64,000 nucleotides of DNA from Amycolatopsis echigonensis (GCF_014174495.1 NZ_JACJHR010000007.1:1-64000); one strand, 5' to 3'. Positions 8,779 to 17,124 are shown, numbered from the stretch's first letter. Notes: generated by a model from the letters alone, not told the origin. Program-made: numbers and translations.

Positions 8779-8799
8779 GTGCGTGACCGTGAGGCGTGA
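8779..8799 (+). CDS. micro-ORF MRDREA, copy 2
   Basis: Same six-residue peptide as copies 1 and 3, starting GTG 74 bases after copy 1. A strong GGAGGTG lies at 8765-8771. Codons use CGT for both Arg and GAG for Glu, so it differs from copy 1 at three wobble positions only. Confidence 0.42.
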   Translation: MRDREA

Positions 8800-8853
8800 G
8801 TTCCGTGACCGATCCACAGCAGATTCGTGACAATGCGAACGGAGGTGTGTTCC

Positions 8854-8874
8854 GTGCGTGACCGTGAAGCGTGA
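8854..8874 (+). CDS. micro-ORF MRDREA, copy 3
   Basis: Same peptide, 75 bases after copy 2, with GGAGGTG at 8841-8847 and an eight-base gap to the GTG. Codons use CGT, CGT and GAA. Downstream on the plus strand there is no gene, only the 3' end of the minus-strand MFS gene, so it is not an ordinary attenuator leader for a neighbour. Confidence 0.42.
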   Translation: MRDREA

Positions 8875-8955
8875 ACCGACTTCCCGTCCGGCGTACCCGG
8901 ACCCATTCGGCCGGTGCCTTGACCCCGGCCACAGTTCCCTCCGGCAATCCACGAT

Positions 8956-10164
8956 TCAGGCCCCGGCCGCGACCGCGTGCCGCACCCGGGTCCACGAGAA
9001 CGCGGTGGGGATCGCCAGCGCCACGCCGGCCAGCCCGGCCAGCGCGATGGCGGTGACCGCGGATCCGGTCGCCTGTGCGACCACCCCGCCGAGAGCCACC
9101 CCGATGCCCTGCGCGACGCGCAGCCCCGTGCGGTACAGCCCGCCGGCTCCGCCGCGCAGTTCGTTCGGCACCCAGGTGGAGAACGTCGCGGTCACGGTGA
9201 TGATGTAGGCGCCCATCGCACCGGCGAGCGCGAGCAGCACCAGCGCGACCACCAGGTTCGGCTGCAGCAGGAACAGCGCGAGCAAGGCCAGCGACGTCGT
9301 CGCGAGCACGCCGAGCAGCCGCTGCCGGACCGCGGCGGACGCGAATTTCGACAGCAGATAGGCCCCGGCGACGAAGCCGAGCGGGTCGGCGGCGAGCAGC
9401 CAGCCGACCGCCGCGGACGGCGCGTTCAGCTGCTGGGCCAGCGGCGCGGCCAGTCCTTCGGGCACCACGGCCAGCCCGACGAGCCACGACAACGCGATCA
9501 GCACGCGCAGTTTGCGCTGCCCGAACACCCAGCGCGTCGCGGAGAACCAGGTGCTGTGCTCGCCTCCGGCGGCGGGCCGGTCGCGCACCCACACCCGCAC
9601 GATCACCGAGGCCACCGCGAAGCTCACCGCGTCGATCGCCAGCGCCCACGACGTGCCCACGGCCGTCACCAGCAGGCCGCCGCCGGCCAGTCCGAGCAGT
9701 TGCACCGTGTTGGTGGTGATCCCGCGCAGGTCCTGGCTGCGCAGGTACAGATGGTCGTCGGTGAACACCTCGCGGGTGATCGCGTTCTGCGCCGCGTTCG
9801 CCGGTGACGCGGCCAGCTGCACCGCGACGAGCAGCAAGCACAGCGCGGCCAGCGGCATGCCGGGCAGGCTCATCAAGCCGACCAGCACCGCCTGCGCCGC
9901 GGCGCTCGCGCTCAGCACGGCACGGCGCGGGTAGCGGTCGGCGAGGAAGGACAGCCCGAGCCCGCCGGCGAGCGCGGGCAGGAACGTCAGCGCGTAGACG
10001 ACCGCAGCCCAAAGCGCGGAGCCGGTGCGGTGGTAGACGAGGATGGACAACGCCACCTTCGCCAGCTGGTCCCCGGCGCTCGAGACGGCCTCCGCCGCCC
10101 AGAGCACGCGATATTCGACATTCCGCAGCGGCGCCGTAAGCCGAGAGGTCGCTTCGGTCGTCAC
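8956..10164 (-). CDS. MFS transporter (MFS_3/EntS-like exporter)
   Basis: Proton-driven inner-membrane exporter of about 402 residues with 12 predicted helices. The loop after helix 2 reads SFLADRYPRRAVL, a cytoplasmic MFS signature. RSQDLRGITTNTVQLLG and NELRGGAGGLYR are typical of the family of siderophore and macrolide exporters. The GTG at 10164 (VTTEATSR) is taken because family homology starts right after it; a GGGAGG lies rather far upstream, about 13 bases. The upstream extension is Arg-rich and unlikely. Divergent from an SDR gene. Substrate unknown. Confidence 0.8.
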   Translation of the reverse strand: MTTEATSRLTAPLRNVEYRVLWAAEAVSSAGDQLAKVALSILVYHRTGSALWAAVVYALTFLPALAGGLGLSFLADRYPRRAVLSASAAAQAVLVGLMSLPGMPLAALCLLLVAVQLAASPANAAQNAITREVFTDDHLYLRSQDLRGITTNTVQLLGLAGGGLLVTAVGTSWALAIDAVSFAVASVIVRVWVRDRPAAGGEHSTWFSATRWVFGQRKLRVLIALSWLVGLAVVPEGLAAPLAQQLNAPSAAVGWLLAADPLGFVAGAYLLSKFASAAVRQRLLGVLATTSLALLALFLLQPNLVVALVLLALAGAMGAYIITVTATFSTWVPNELRGGAGGLYRTGLRVAQGIGVALGGVVAQATGSAVTAIALAGLAGVALAIPTAFSWTRVRHAVAAGA

Positions 10165-10516
10165 GAGATGACCACTGCCCCCTCCCCGATCGAGTGAATG
10201 CGGGTGCCCCGCATTCTGCCTTCGCCTGATTCGCTCCTGGCCAGGAGTGTCACCGCTCCGGCCAGGGCATGCACCCTCAGTATGCCGCCGATCACACCAG
10301 GGTGAACAGCCGGGAAGAATCCGGTGGCCGGAACGCGGAGGCGTTCGGAGTGACCTGCCGCGGGGTATCCGTGGCACTGATCAGCTTTCCTCGTTCGGCG
10401 CAGCGCGACCACCGTTCGTCGCCATCGTCCGGTGCGACTGGGCCGAACGGTCCAACACTGGGAGAGACCCGGCGGAGCGGTCGTCCTCTCGCCGGGCGCA
10501 CCAGCGGGGAGTGAGC
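10165..10516. other. 352-base divergent promoter region
   Basis: Separates the minus-strand MFS gene from the plus-strand SDR and must hold both promoters. The one distinct element is a perfect palindrome at 10234-10247, listed separately. No convincing gene or RNA is visible. Confidence 0.5.
10234..10247. promoter_or_regulatory. palindrome CTCCTGGCCAGGAG
   Basis: A perfect 14-base palindrome 70 bases upstream of the MFS start. Its position suits an operator controlling the exporter, but no regulator gene is adjacent. Confidence 0.35.
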
Positions 10517-11413
10517 GTGGACAGGTTGCTGCAGGACAAGGCCGTGGTCGTGACCGGGGCCGGGCGTGGGCTCGGGGAGGCGTTCGCCGTGCACGTCGCG
10601 CGAGCGGGCGGGGCGGTGGTGGTCAACGACGTGGACGCGGACCTGGCGGAGCGCACCGCGGCGACCATCCGCGGCCACGGCGGGCGGGCGGTCGCGAACG
10701 GGCACAGCGTGGCCGACCCGGCGCAGGCGCAGGCGATCGTCGACCAGTGCGTCGCCGAGTTCGGCCGGATCGACGGCCTGGTCAACAACGCGGGGCTGAA
10801 CTACGAGGCGCTGCCGTGGGAGGACGACGCGGAACAGGCCCGCCAGCTGGTCGAGGTCAACGTGCTCGGCGTGATGTACACCGGGCTGGCCGCGATCCGG
10901 GCGATGGTCGGCGCGGGCGGCGGCGGGTCGATCGTGAACATCTCCTCGGGAGCCTCGCTCGGGCAGCGCAAGCTCGGGGTCTACTCGGCGAGCAAGGGCG
11001 CGGTCGCGTCGCTGACCTATTCGTGGGCGCTGGACCTCGAGGACTCCGGGATCCGCGTGAACGCGGTGTGCCCGGTGGCGCACACCCGGATGGTGTGGAA
11101 ATCCGAGCGTGCGCTGCGGGCCTGCCCGCCGGAGCGCACGCCGGCGAAGATCGCGCCGGTGGTGCTGTTCCTGCTCGGCGAGGGGTCGCACGGCATCACC
11201 GGGCAGATGATCCGGTGCAACGGCCCGCAGCTGCACGTGATGGGGCAGCCGTATCTGAAGCAGCCGATCCTCGAACGGCCGGACTGGGACACCGAGACGG
11301 TGCAGGAGGCGTTCGACGAGGTGTTCTCCGCCCACCTGGAGAACTACGGACTGGAGAAGCGCGTGCCGCCGCGGCTGCGCAAGTGGACGGAGAACTCGAT
11401 GCGGGCGTCCTGA
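10517..11413 (+). CDS. Short-chain dehydrogenase/reductase
   Basis: NAD(P)-dependent oxidoreductase of about 298 residues. Cofactor motif TGAGRGLGE is near residue 14, NNAG near 94, catalytic Ser in NISSGAS and YSASKGA (Tyr and Lys) near 160. A C-terminal extension of ~50 residues (from GQPYLKQP) is longer than in minimal SDRs. It is seen in SDRs tied to acyl-CoA or steroid breakdown, though the substrate is not evident. GTG at 10517 has GGGGAG six bases upstream; GTG at 10511 is an alternative. It converges on ptsI with a six-base gap occupied by a palindrome. Confidence 0.8.
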   Translation: MDRLLQDKAVVVTGAGRGLGEAFAVHVARAGGAVVVNDVDADLAERTAATIRGHGGRAVANGHSVADPAQAQAIVDQCVAEFGRIDGLVNNAGLNYEALPWEDDAEQARQLVEVNVLGVMYTGLAAIRAMVGAGGGGSIVNISSGASLGQRKLGVYSASKGAVASLTYSWALDLEDSGIRVNAVCPVAHTRMVWKSERALRACPPERTPAKIAPVVLFLLGEGSHGITGQMIRCNGPQLHVMGQPYLKQPILERPDWDTETVQEAFDEVFSAHLENYGLEKRVPPRLRKWTENSMRAS

Positions 11414-11428
11414 CCCGGGTCAGGACGC
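11405..11428. terminator. perfect 24-base palindrome across two convergent stop codons
   Basis: Left arm GCGTCCTGACCC is followed immediately by its exact complement GGGTCAGGACGC. It contains the SDR stop (TGA 11411-11413) and the ptsI stop (TCA 11420-11422), so both genes end inside it. A bidirectional terminator is the simplest reading. Confidence 0.5.
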
Positions 11429-12994
11429 TTTGGCGGCGGCTTCGCGGCAGCCGGGCAGGTCGACCGAGCGCAGCGTCGCGCCGACGGAGGCGAGCGCGGC
11501 GGAGTTCATCGACAGACTGGTCACCCCGAGCCCGGTCAGCACCGGGGCCAGCCCCGGGTCGGCGGCCGCTTCCCCGCACACGCCGACCGGCTTCCCGGCG
11601 GCGGCCCCGGCCTCGGCGACCATTCCGACCAGCCGCAGCAACGCGGTCTGGCTCGGGTCGTTGAGCGCGGCGACCGCGCCGAGCTGCCGGTCGGCGGCGA
11701 AGACGTACTGCGCCAGATCGTTAGTGCCCAGCGAGACGAAGTCGACCTCGGCGAGGATTTCCCTGGCGCACAACGCCGCCGCCGGGACCTCGATCATCAC
11801 GCCGGCCCGGGCGATCCCCGCGGCCCGCGCGCGTTCGGCGAACCAGCGTGCCTCGGCGGCGGTCGCGATCATCGGCGCCATCACGGAAAGTTCGGCCCCG
11901 GTGTCGGCGGCGGCCCCGGCGATCGCGGTCAGCTGCCGGTCCAGCAGCTCCGGCCGGTCGAACGCGACGCGGACGCCGCGCACGCCCAGCGCCGGATTCG
12001 GTTCGTCGCCCATGTCCAGGAAGGCCAGCGGTTTGTCCGACCCGGCGTCGAGCGTCCGGACGATCACCGGCTTCCCGGCGAACGGCGCCAGCACTGCCGC
12101 GTAGGCCGCGCGCTGTGCGTCCACGGACGGCTCTTCCGCCGCGCTGAGGTAGCAGAATTCCGTACGGAACAAGCCGATTCCCTCCGCGCCCGCGTCGGCC
12201 GCGGCGCGGGCGTCCGCCGCGGAGCCGACGTTCGCGAGCAGCTTCACCGGGTGTCCGTCGGCCAGCGCGCCGACGCCGTCCCATTCCGCGCGCGGCTTGC
12301 GGCTCGCGGCTCGCACGCTCCCGTCGGACGGCGAAACCGTTCCGGCGGCACCGTCCACCGCGAGGCCCGGGCTCTCCACGGCGAGCACTCCGGAGCACGC
12401 GACCACGGCCGGAATTCCCAGTGCCCGCGCGAGAATCGCGGTGTGGCTGGTCGGTCCGCCCTCTTCGGTCACCAGGGCGAGAACCAGCTCCGGGTCGAGA
12501 CCGGCGGTGTCGGCCGGGGCGAGGTCGCGCGCCACGAGCACGCTCGGCGACGTCAGTTCGGGCACGCCCGGCGGGGCCACGCCGAGCAGGTCCGCGACGA
12601 TCCGGTCCCGCACGTCGGCGACGTCGCGGGCGCGCTCGGCCAGGTAACCGCCGGCCGCTTCGAGCGCTGCCATGAACTTCGCGGCCGCTTCCCAGACCGC
12701 GCGCGGCGCGGGCAGGGACTGCTCCCGGACGAACTGTTCGGCCGACGCGAGCAGCGCCGGGTCCGCCGCCATCGCCGCGGTCGTCTCCACGACCGACCGG
12801 GCATCACCGGACACAGAACGGGCACGATCGGACAACCGGGCAGCGACCCGGGCGGCGGCGGGCGCGATCCGGCCCGCCTCCTCGGCCAGATCCGCGGGCA
12901 CCGGCTGGTCCTCGGGTTTCCGCAGGTCAGTGGCTACGACGACGCGTGGGCCCTCGGCCCGGCCGGGGCTGACTCCGACTCCGGACAACGACAT
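11420..12994 (-). CDS. ptsI: PTS enzyme I (phosphoenolpyruvate-protein phosphotransferase)
   Basis: Cytosolic enzyme that takes phosphate from PEP and passes it to HPr, driving sugar uptake. The phosphorylated His is His184 in GGPTSHTAI. PEP-binding segments include GLFRTEFCYL, VIVRTLDAGSDKPL and FVSLGTNDLAQY. Length 524 residues, slightly short for the family (about 550-575) but with all domains present. ATG at 12994 has GGAGGT eight bases upstream. It is divergent from fruR, and the shared 103-base region carries three AACGGGCA repeats, so co-repression by FruR is likely. Confidence 0.93.
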   Translation of the reverse strand: MSLSGVGVSPGRAEGPRVVVATDLRKPEDQPVPADLAEEAGRIAPAAARVAARLSDRARSVSGDARSVVETTAAMAADPALLASAEQFVREQSLPAPRAVWEAAAKFMAALEAAGGYLAERARDVADVRDRIVADLLGVAPPGVPELTSPSVLVARDLAPADTAGLDPELVLALVTEEGGPTSHTAILARALGIPAVVACSGVLAVESPGLAVDGAAGTVSPSDGSVRAASRKPRAEWDGVGALADGHPVKLLANVGSAADARAAADAGAEGIGLFRTEFCYLSAAEEPSVDAQRAAYAAVLAPFAGKPVIVRTLDAGSDKPLAFLDMGDEPNPALGVRGVRVAFDRPELLDRQLTAIAGAAADTGAELSVMAPMIATAAEARWFAERARAAGIARAGVMIEVPAAALCAREILAEVDFVSLGTNDLAQYVFAADRQLGAVAALNDPSQTALLRLVGMVAEAGAAAGKPVGVCGEAAADPGLAPVLTGLGVTSLSMNSAALASVGATLRSVDLPGCREAAAKAS

Positions 12995-13033
12995 GGCGAG
13001 ACCTCCGGGAGCAAAGGATCTTGTAACTGGGGA

Positions 13034-13061
13034 TTGACAGTACGGTAACAACGGGCACAAT
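13034..13061 (+). promoter_or_regulatory. predicted fruR-operon promoter
   Basis: Perfect -35 TTGACA (13034-13039), 16-base spacer, -10-like CACAAT (13056-13061). It would start transcription about 30 bases before fruR. The -10 overlaps the first FruR-type repeat, as expected for repression. Confidence 0.55.
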
Positions 13062-13098
13062 CAAATGACAACGGGCAAACAGCGGAGGGGAACGGGCA
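13050..13098. promoter_or_regulatory. three-repeat operator in the ptsI-fruR divergent region
   Basis: AACGGGCA occurs at 13050-13057, 13070-13077 and 13091-13098, spaced 20 and 21 bases, so all lie on one face of the helix. The first two share a longer core, ACAACGGGCA. The third overlaps the fruR start codon. DeoR-family repressors often bind such phased direct repeats; autoregulation by FruR is the inference. Confidence 0.6.
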
Positions 13099-13859
13099 TG
13101 TACGCCGCCGAACGGCATCAGCTCCTCGCACAGCGGGCACGCCGCGACGGACGGGTCGACGTGGGCGACCTCGCCGCCGAACTGGGCGTCGCGCCCGAGA
13201 CCATCCGCCGCGACCTGGGCGTTCTCGAACGCCAGGGCGTCGTCCGCCGGGTCTACGGCGGCGCGGTCGCGGTGGACCGGCTCGACTTCGAGCCCGAGGT
13301 CGCCCAGCGCGACCAGACGAACGCCGCGGAGAAGGACGCGATCGCCCGCGCCGCGCTCGACCAGGTCCCCGATCGCGGTTCGGTGCTGCTGGACGCGGGC
13401 ACGACGACCAGCCGCCTGGCGACGCTGCTTCCGGCCGACCGCGAGCTGACCGTCATCACGAACTCCATCTCGATCGCGTCGATCCTGGCCACCCGCCCGG
13501 GAATCACGCTGCAGATCCTGGGCGGCCGGGTGCGCGGGACGACGCTCGCCACGGTCGGCTCCGCGTCGCTGCACGCGCTCGACGGACTGCTCGCCGACGT
13601 CGCTTTCCTGGGGGCGAACGGGTTTTCCGCCGAACACGGCTGCACGACGCCGGATCTCGAGGAGGCCGCGGTGAAAGCCGCCCTCGTCGCGGCCGCTCGC
13701 CGCCGCGTCCTGCTCGCCGACCACAGCAAGTACGGAGCCGACCAGCTCAGCCGGTTCGCCCGGCTGTCGGAGATCGACGTGCTGATCACCGACGGCGGGA
13801 TCGACGCGGGCGCGGTCGCCGAACTGGAAGAGGCCGGCCCCGAGGTGGTGCTCGCATGA
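13098..13859 (+). CDS. fruR: DeoR-family repressor of the fructose operon
   Basis: DNA-binding repressor of about 253 residues. The N-terminal DeoR helix-turn-helix spans residues 5-58 (VGDLAAELGVAPETIRRDL). The C-terminal sugar-phosphate sensor carries LLDAGTTT and ITNSISIASIL. The ligand is probably fructose-1-phosphate, inferred from neighbours. ATG at 13098 with GGAGGGG upstream is chosen over an ATG at 13065 that lacks a ribosome site. Its stop overlaps the fruK start (ATGA), giving translational coupling. Confidence 0.88.
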   Translation: MYAAERHQLLAQRARRDGRVDVGDLAAELGVAPETIRRDLGVLERQGVVRRVYGGAVAVDRLDFEPEVAQRDQTNAAEKDAIARAALDQVPDRGSVLLDAGTTTSRLATLLPADRELTVITNSISIASILATRPGITLQILGGRVRGTTLATVGSASLHALDGLLADVAFLGANGFSAEHGCTTPDLEEAAVKAALVAAARRRVLLADHSKYGADQLSRFARLSEIDVLITDGGIDAGAVAELEEAGPEVVLA

Positions 13860-14800
13860 TCGTCACCGTCACGCCCAACCCGAGCCTGGACCGCACTGCG
13901 CAGCTCAGCGAGCTGCGGCGCGGCGAGGTGCTGCGCGCCTCCCGGGTCCGCCTCGATCCCGGCGGCAAGGGCGTCAACGTTTCCCGCGCGCTGGCCGCCG
14001 CCGGGTCGCCGACGGTCGCGCTGCTCCCGGCCGGAGGCCCGGTCGGCGAGCGGCTGGCCGACCTGCTCGCGCCGGAGGGCGTCCCCGTGGTCGCGGTGCC
14101 AATCGCCGGCACCACCCGCAGCAACATCACCCTGGTCGAGGCCGACGGCACGACCACCAAGATCAACGAACCCGGTCCGGAGATCTCCCCGGCCGAGCTC
14201 GCTGTCCTGCAGCAGCGGACCGTCGAGCTCGCCGTACGCGCCGAATGGGTCGTGTGCTGCGGCAGCCTTCCGGCCGGAGTGCCGGACGATTTCTACGCCC
14301 AGCTCGGCAAACTCGCCCGCGACGCCGGGACGAAGGTCGCCGTCGACTCCTCCGGGGCGCCGCTGGCCGCCGCGCTCGCCGGCGGTCCCGACCTGATCAA
14401 ACCGAACCTCGACGAACTGGCCGAACTGGCCGGCCGCCCGCTGTCCCGGCTCGGGGACGTGGTCGAGGTGTGCCACGGCCTGGTCGCCGACGGCGTCGGC
14501 GCGGTGCTGGTCAGCCTCGGCGCACGCGGTGCCGTGCTGGTCGACGGCACTGAGACTTGCCACGCGCTCGGCCCGCTGGTCGCCGTGCGCAGCACCGTCG
14601 GCGCCGGAGACGCCGCACTCGCCGGATTCCTCCACGCGGGAGGAACCGGCCCCCAAGCCCTGCGCGTCGCGGTCGCCTACGGCACTGCCGCGGTCGCGCA
14701 GGAGGGCAGCCGCATGCCCGCCCCGCAGGACGTGCACCCGGACCAGGTGCGCCTGCTCGCCGCCGATCCCACCCTCACCCTCAGCGGAGCCGCAGCATGA
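13856..14800 (+). CDS. fruK: 1-phosphofructokinase
   Basis: PfkB-family kinase that converts fructose-1-phosphate to fructose-1,6-bisphosphate. Signatures are the N-terminal TPNPSLDRT, GGKGVNVSRAL, and the C-terminal STVGAGDAALAGFL, where Asp is the catalytic base. Length 314 residues is typical. It overlaps fruR and the EIIA gene by four bases each. Together with EIIA and EIIBC it completes fructose entry into glycolysis. Confidence 0.93.
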   Translation: MIVTVTPNPSLDRTAQLSELRRGEVLRASRVRLDPGGKGVNVSRALAAAGSPTVALLPAGGPVGERLADLLAPEGVPVVAVPIAGTTRSNITLVEADGTTTKINEPGPEISPAELAVLQQRTVELAVRAEWVVCCGSLPAGVPDDFYAQLGKLARDAGTKVAVDSSGAPLAAALAGGPDLIKPNLDELAELAGRPLSRLGDVVEVCHGLVADGVGAVLVSLGARGAVLVDGTETCHALGPLVAVRSTVGAGDAALAGFLHAGGTGPQALRVAVAYGTAAVAQEGSRMPAPQDVHPDQVRLLAADPTLTLSGAAA

Positions 14801-15249
14801 CCACATCAGACCTGATCACCGCCGACCTGGTCGACCTCGAGCTCGCCGCCGCGGACAAGAACGCCGCGGTCCGCGCGCTCGCCGGACGGCTCGTGTCCGC
14901 CGGGCGGGTGACCGACCTCGAGCTGTTCCTCAAGGACGTCGCCGCCCGCGAGGAGCAGATGGCCACCGGGCTGGAGGGCGGCATCGGCATCCCGCATTGC
15001 CGTTCGGCCGCCGTCACCGCGCCGACGCTCGCCTTCGGCCGCAGCGCCGAGGGCATCGACTTCGGCGCGCCGGACGGCCCGGCGAAGCTGATTTTCCTGA
15101 TCGCCGCGCCGGACGGCGCGGACTCCGCGCACCTGAAGGTGCTCGCCGCGCTGGCCCGCCGGCTCGTTCGCGCGGAATTCAAGCAGACCCTGCTGGACGC
15201 CTCTGATCCCGCAGCGGTCGCGACCTACATCCGCGAAGAGGTGTGCTGA
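14797..15249 (+). CDS. PTS fructose-specific EIIA component
   Basis: Stand-alone EIIA of 150 residues that relays phosphate from HPr to EIIB. The phosphorylated His is His67 in GIGIPHCRS, the PTS_EIIA type 2 signature. ATG at 14797 overlaps the fruK stop. It ends one base before the EIIBC gene, so the two are clearly co-translated. In many bacteria this domain is fused to EIIBC or to HPr; here it is separate. Confidence 0.92.
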   Translation: MTTSDLITADLVDLELAAADKNAAVRALAGRLVSAGRVTDLELFLKDVAAREEQMATGLEGGIGIPHCRSAAVTAPTLAFGRSAEGIDFGAPDGPAKLIFLIAAPDGADSAHLKVLAALARRLVRAEFKQTLLDASDPAAVATYIREEVC

Positions 15250-15250
15250 C

Positions 15251-16720
15251 ATGAAGTTCGTCGCCATCACCGCGTGCCCCACCGGCATCGCGCACACGTA
15301 CATGGCCGCCGAATCGCTGGAGCAGACCGCGAAGGCCAACGGCGACACGATCGTGGTCGAGACGCAGGGCTCCGCCGGGTCCGAACCGTTGTCCGCCGCG
15401 GACATCGCGGACGCCGACGCGGTCATCTTCGCCGCGGACCTCGCCGTGCAGGGCCGCGAGCGGTTCGCCGGCAAGCCGATCGTCGAAGCCCCGGTGAAGG
15501 CCGCGATCAACGACGCGGCCGGGCTGTTCGAGCGGGCGAAAGCGGCCGCCGCGGAACCGCCCGCCGCCGAGCCCGCCGCCTCCGCCGCCGCGGCGGGACC
15601 GGAGCTGACCACCAAGGTCGGCGAGCACGACCGGCTCGGCTCCCGGATCCGGCAGTGGCTGATGACCGGCGTCAGCTACCTCATCCCGTTCGTCGCCGCG
15701 GGCGGTTTGCTGATCGCGGTGAGCTTCGCGCTCGGCGGGTACAAGATCGCCGACGCGCCCAGCGTCACCGAGCATTTCGACGCCGGTTCGCTCGCCGGCT
15801 GGGCCGCGCTGATGTACCAGATCGGCAGTGTCGCGTTCAAGTTCCTGGTGCCGGTGCTGGCCGGGTTCATCGCGTTCGCGATGGCCGACCGGCCCGCGAT
15901 CGCACCGGGCTTCGTCGGCGGGGCGATCGCGGTCGCCGTCGGCGCCGGCTTCCTCGGCGGTCTGGTGGCCGGGTTGTTCGCCGGCGGCGTGGTGCTGGGA
16001 CTCAAGAAGATCCGCGTGCCGAAGGCGATGCGCGGCATCATGCCGGTGGTCGTCTATCCGCTGCTCGGGACCGTGGTGGTCGGCGTGCTGATGTACGTCG
16101 TGGTCGGCAAGCCGATCGCGATCGCCACGACCGGCCTCACCCACTGGCTGAACAGCCTGAGCGGCACCAGCGCGGTGCTGCTGGGCGCGCTGCTCGGCCT
16201 GATGATGGCGTTCGACATGGGCGGTCCGGTCAACAAGGCCGCGTACGCGTTCGCCGTCGGCGGCCTGACCACCGGCAGCGTCGGCTCGCTGCAGATCATG
16301 GCCGCGGTGATGGCGGCCGGAATGGTGCCGCCGCTCGCCCTCGCGCTCGCCTCCACCGTGCGGAAGAAGCTGTTCACCGCCGCTGAGCGCGAGAACGGCC
16401 GGGCCGCGTGGCTGCTCGGCGCCTCGTTCATCACCGAGGGCGCGATCCCGTTCGCCGCGGCGGATCCGTTCCGGGTGATCCCGTCGATCATGGTCGGCTC
16501 GGCCGTCACCGGAGCGCTGTCGATGGCTTTCGGCGCGACGCTGCGCGCGCCGCACGGCGGGATCTTCGTGGTGCCGCTGATCGGCAACCCGCTGCTGTTC
16601 CTGGTCGCGCTGGTGGCCGGGACGCTGGTCGCCGCCGCTTCGGTGGTCCTGCTCAAGCAGCTGCGGTTCCGTTCCTCGGACTCGGCCGCCGCTGTGTCCG
16701 CCCACCCGGTCAATGCCTGA
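15251..16720 (+). CDS. fruA: PTS fructose-specific EIIBC component
   Basis: Membrane permease that phosphorylates fructose to fructose-1-phosphate during uptake. The EIIB domain (1-~95) has the phospho-Cys Cys9 in ITACPTGIAHTYMAA. An Ala/Pro/Glu linker (about 98-118) leads to the EIIC domain with about nine membrane helices (from RQWLMTGVSYLIPFVAAGG), including the conserved FDMGGPVNKAA. Length 489 residues. It lacks an EIIA domain, which is supplied by the gene upstream. Confidence 0.92.
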   Translation: MKFVAITACPTGIAHTYMAAESLEQTAKANGDTIVVETQGSAGSEPLSAADIADADAVIFAADLAVQGRERFAGKPIVEAPVKAAINDAAGLFERAKAAAAEPPAAEPAASAAAAGPELTTKVGEHDRLGSRIRQWLMTGVSYLIPFVAAGGLLIAVSFALGGYKIADAPSVTEHFDAGSLAGWAALMYQIGSVAFKFLVPVLAGFIAFAMADRPAIAPGFVGGAIAVAVGAGFLGGLVAGLFAGGVVLGLKKIRVPKAMRGIMPVVVYPLLGTVVVGVLMYVVVGKPIAIATTGLTHWLNSLSGTSAVLLGALLGLMMAFDMGGPVNKAAYAFAVGGLTTGSVGSLQIMAAVMAAGMVPPLALALASTVRKKLFTAAERENGRAAWLLGASFITEGAIPFAAADPFRVIPSIMVGSAVTGALSMAFGATLRAPHGGIFVVPLIGNPLLFLVALVAGTLVAAASVVLLKQLRFRSSDSAAAVSAHPVNA

Positions 16721-16730
16721 GGAGGCCCTC

Positions 16731-17009
16731 GTGTACCAACGTCGCATCGTCGTCGCCAGCAGTGTCGGGCTGCACGCCCGACCGGCCGGGCTGGTCGCCC
16801 AGGCCGCCGCCGCTCAGCCCGCGAAGGTCCGCATCGCCAAGGTTTCCGGCGGCGCGGCCGGTGACCCGGTCGACGCCGGCAGCGTGCTCAGCCTCATGAC
16901 GCTCGGCGCCGCGCACGGCGACGAGGTCGAGCTCAGCGCGGACGGCGACCAGGCCCGGGAATCGGTCGACGTGCTGGTCGAGCTGATCGCCAAGGACCTC
17001 GACGCCTGA
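16731..17009 (+). CDS. ptsH: Phosphocarrier protein HPr
   Basis: Small cytosolic phosphocarrier between enzyme I and EIIA. His15 in SSVGLHARPAG is the phosphorylation site. The Ser region of Gram-positive HPr reads GSVLSLMTLGA here. GTG at 16731 with GAGGAGG five bases upstream gives 92 residues, the family norm. An in-frame ATG at 16713 overlaps the EIIBC stop and would add six residues. Last gene of the fructose operon, followed by a strong hairpin. Confidence 0.9.
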   Translation: MYQRRIVVASSVGLHARPAGLVAQAAAAQPAKVRIAKVSGGAAGDPVDAGSVLSLMTLGAAHGDEVELSADGDQARESVDVLVELIAKDLDA

Positions 17010-17023
17010 CCCCTCGCGTGCGC

Positions 17024-17058
17024 AGTGCCGGTGCCGGGATCTTCCTGGCACCGGCACT
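17024..17058. terminator. terminator hairpin after ptsH
   Basis: A 12-base perfect stem (AGTGCCGGTGCC / GGCACCGGCACT) with an 11-base loop, 15 bases after the ptsH stop. It separates the PTS operon from the sigma-factor gene. Confidence 0.75.
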
Positions 17059-17124
17059 TCGCGGATACCGCACCGGAAGGCGATCTGCCTGTCCATAATG
17101 GTCGCGGCGGCGAAGGGGCGTGGC

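Larger units (their letters stand above)
8492..8955. other. 464-base spacer carrying a tandem micro-ORF array
   Basis: Both flanking genes are on the minus strand, so this is the cyclase upstream region and the MFS gene's 3' side. It contains three roughly 75-base units, each with a Shine-Dalgarno-like GGAGG or GAGG and a plus-strand six-codon frame. The elements TTGTCA (8735-8740), CGTGACC (8804-8810) and CGTGACA (8826-8832) lie between copies. No longer gene is supported. Confidence 0.6.

Noticed and set aside
8463..8906. Minus-strand frame with three HASRSRT repeats across the micro-ORF array
   Set aside because: The repeat arises by reading the MRDREA units backwards. The frame lacks a good ribosome site and overlaps the start of the diguanylate cyclase gene. 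The plus-strand units have start, stop and GGAGG, so they are favoured.
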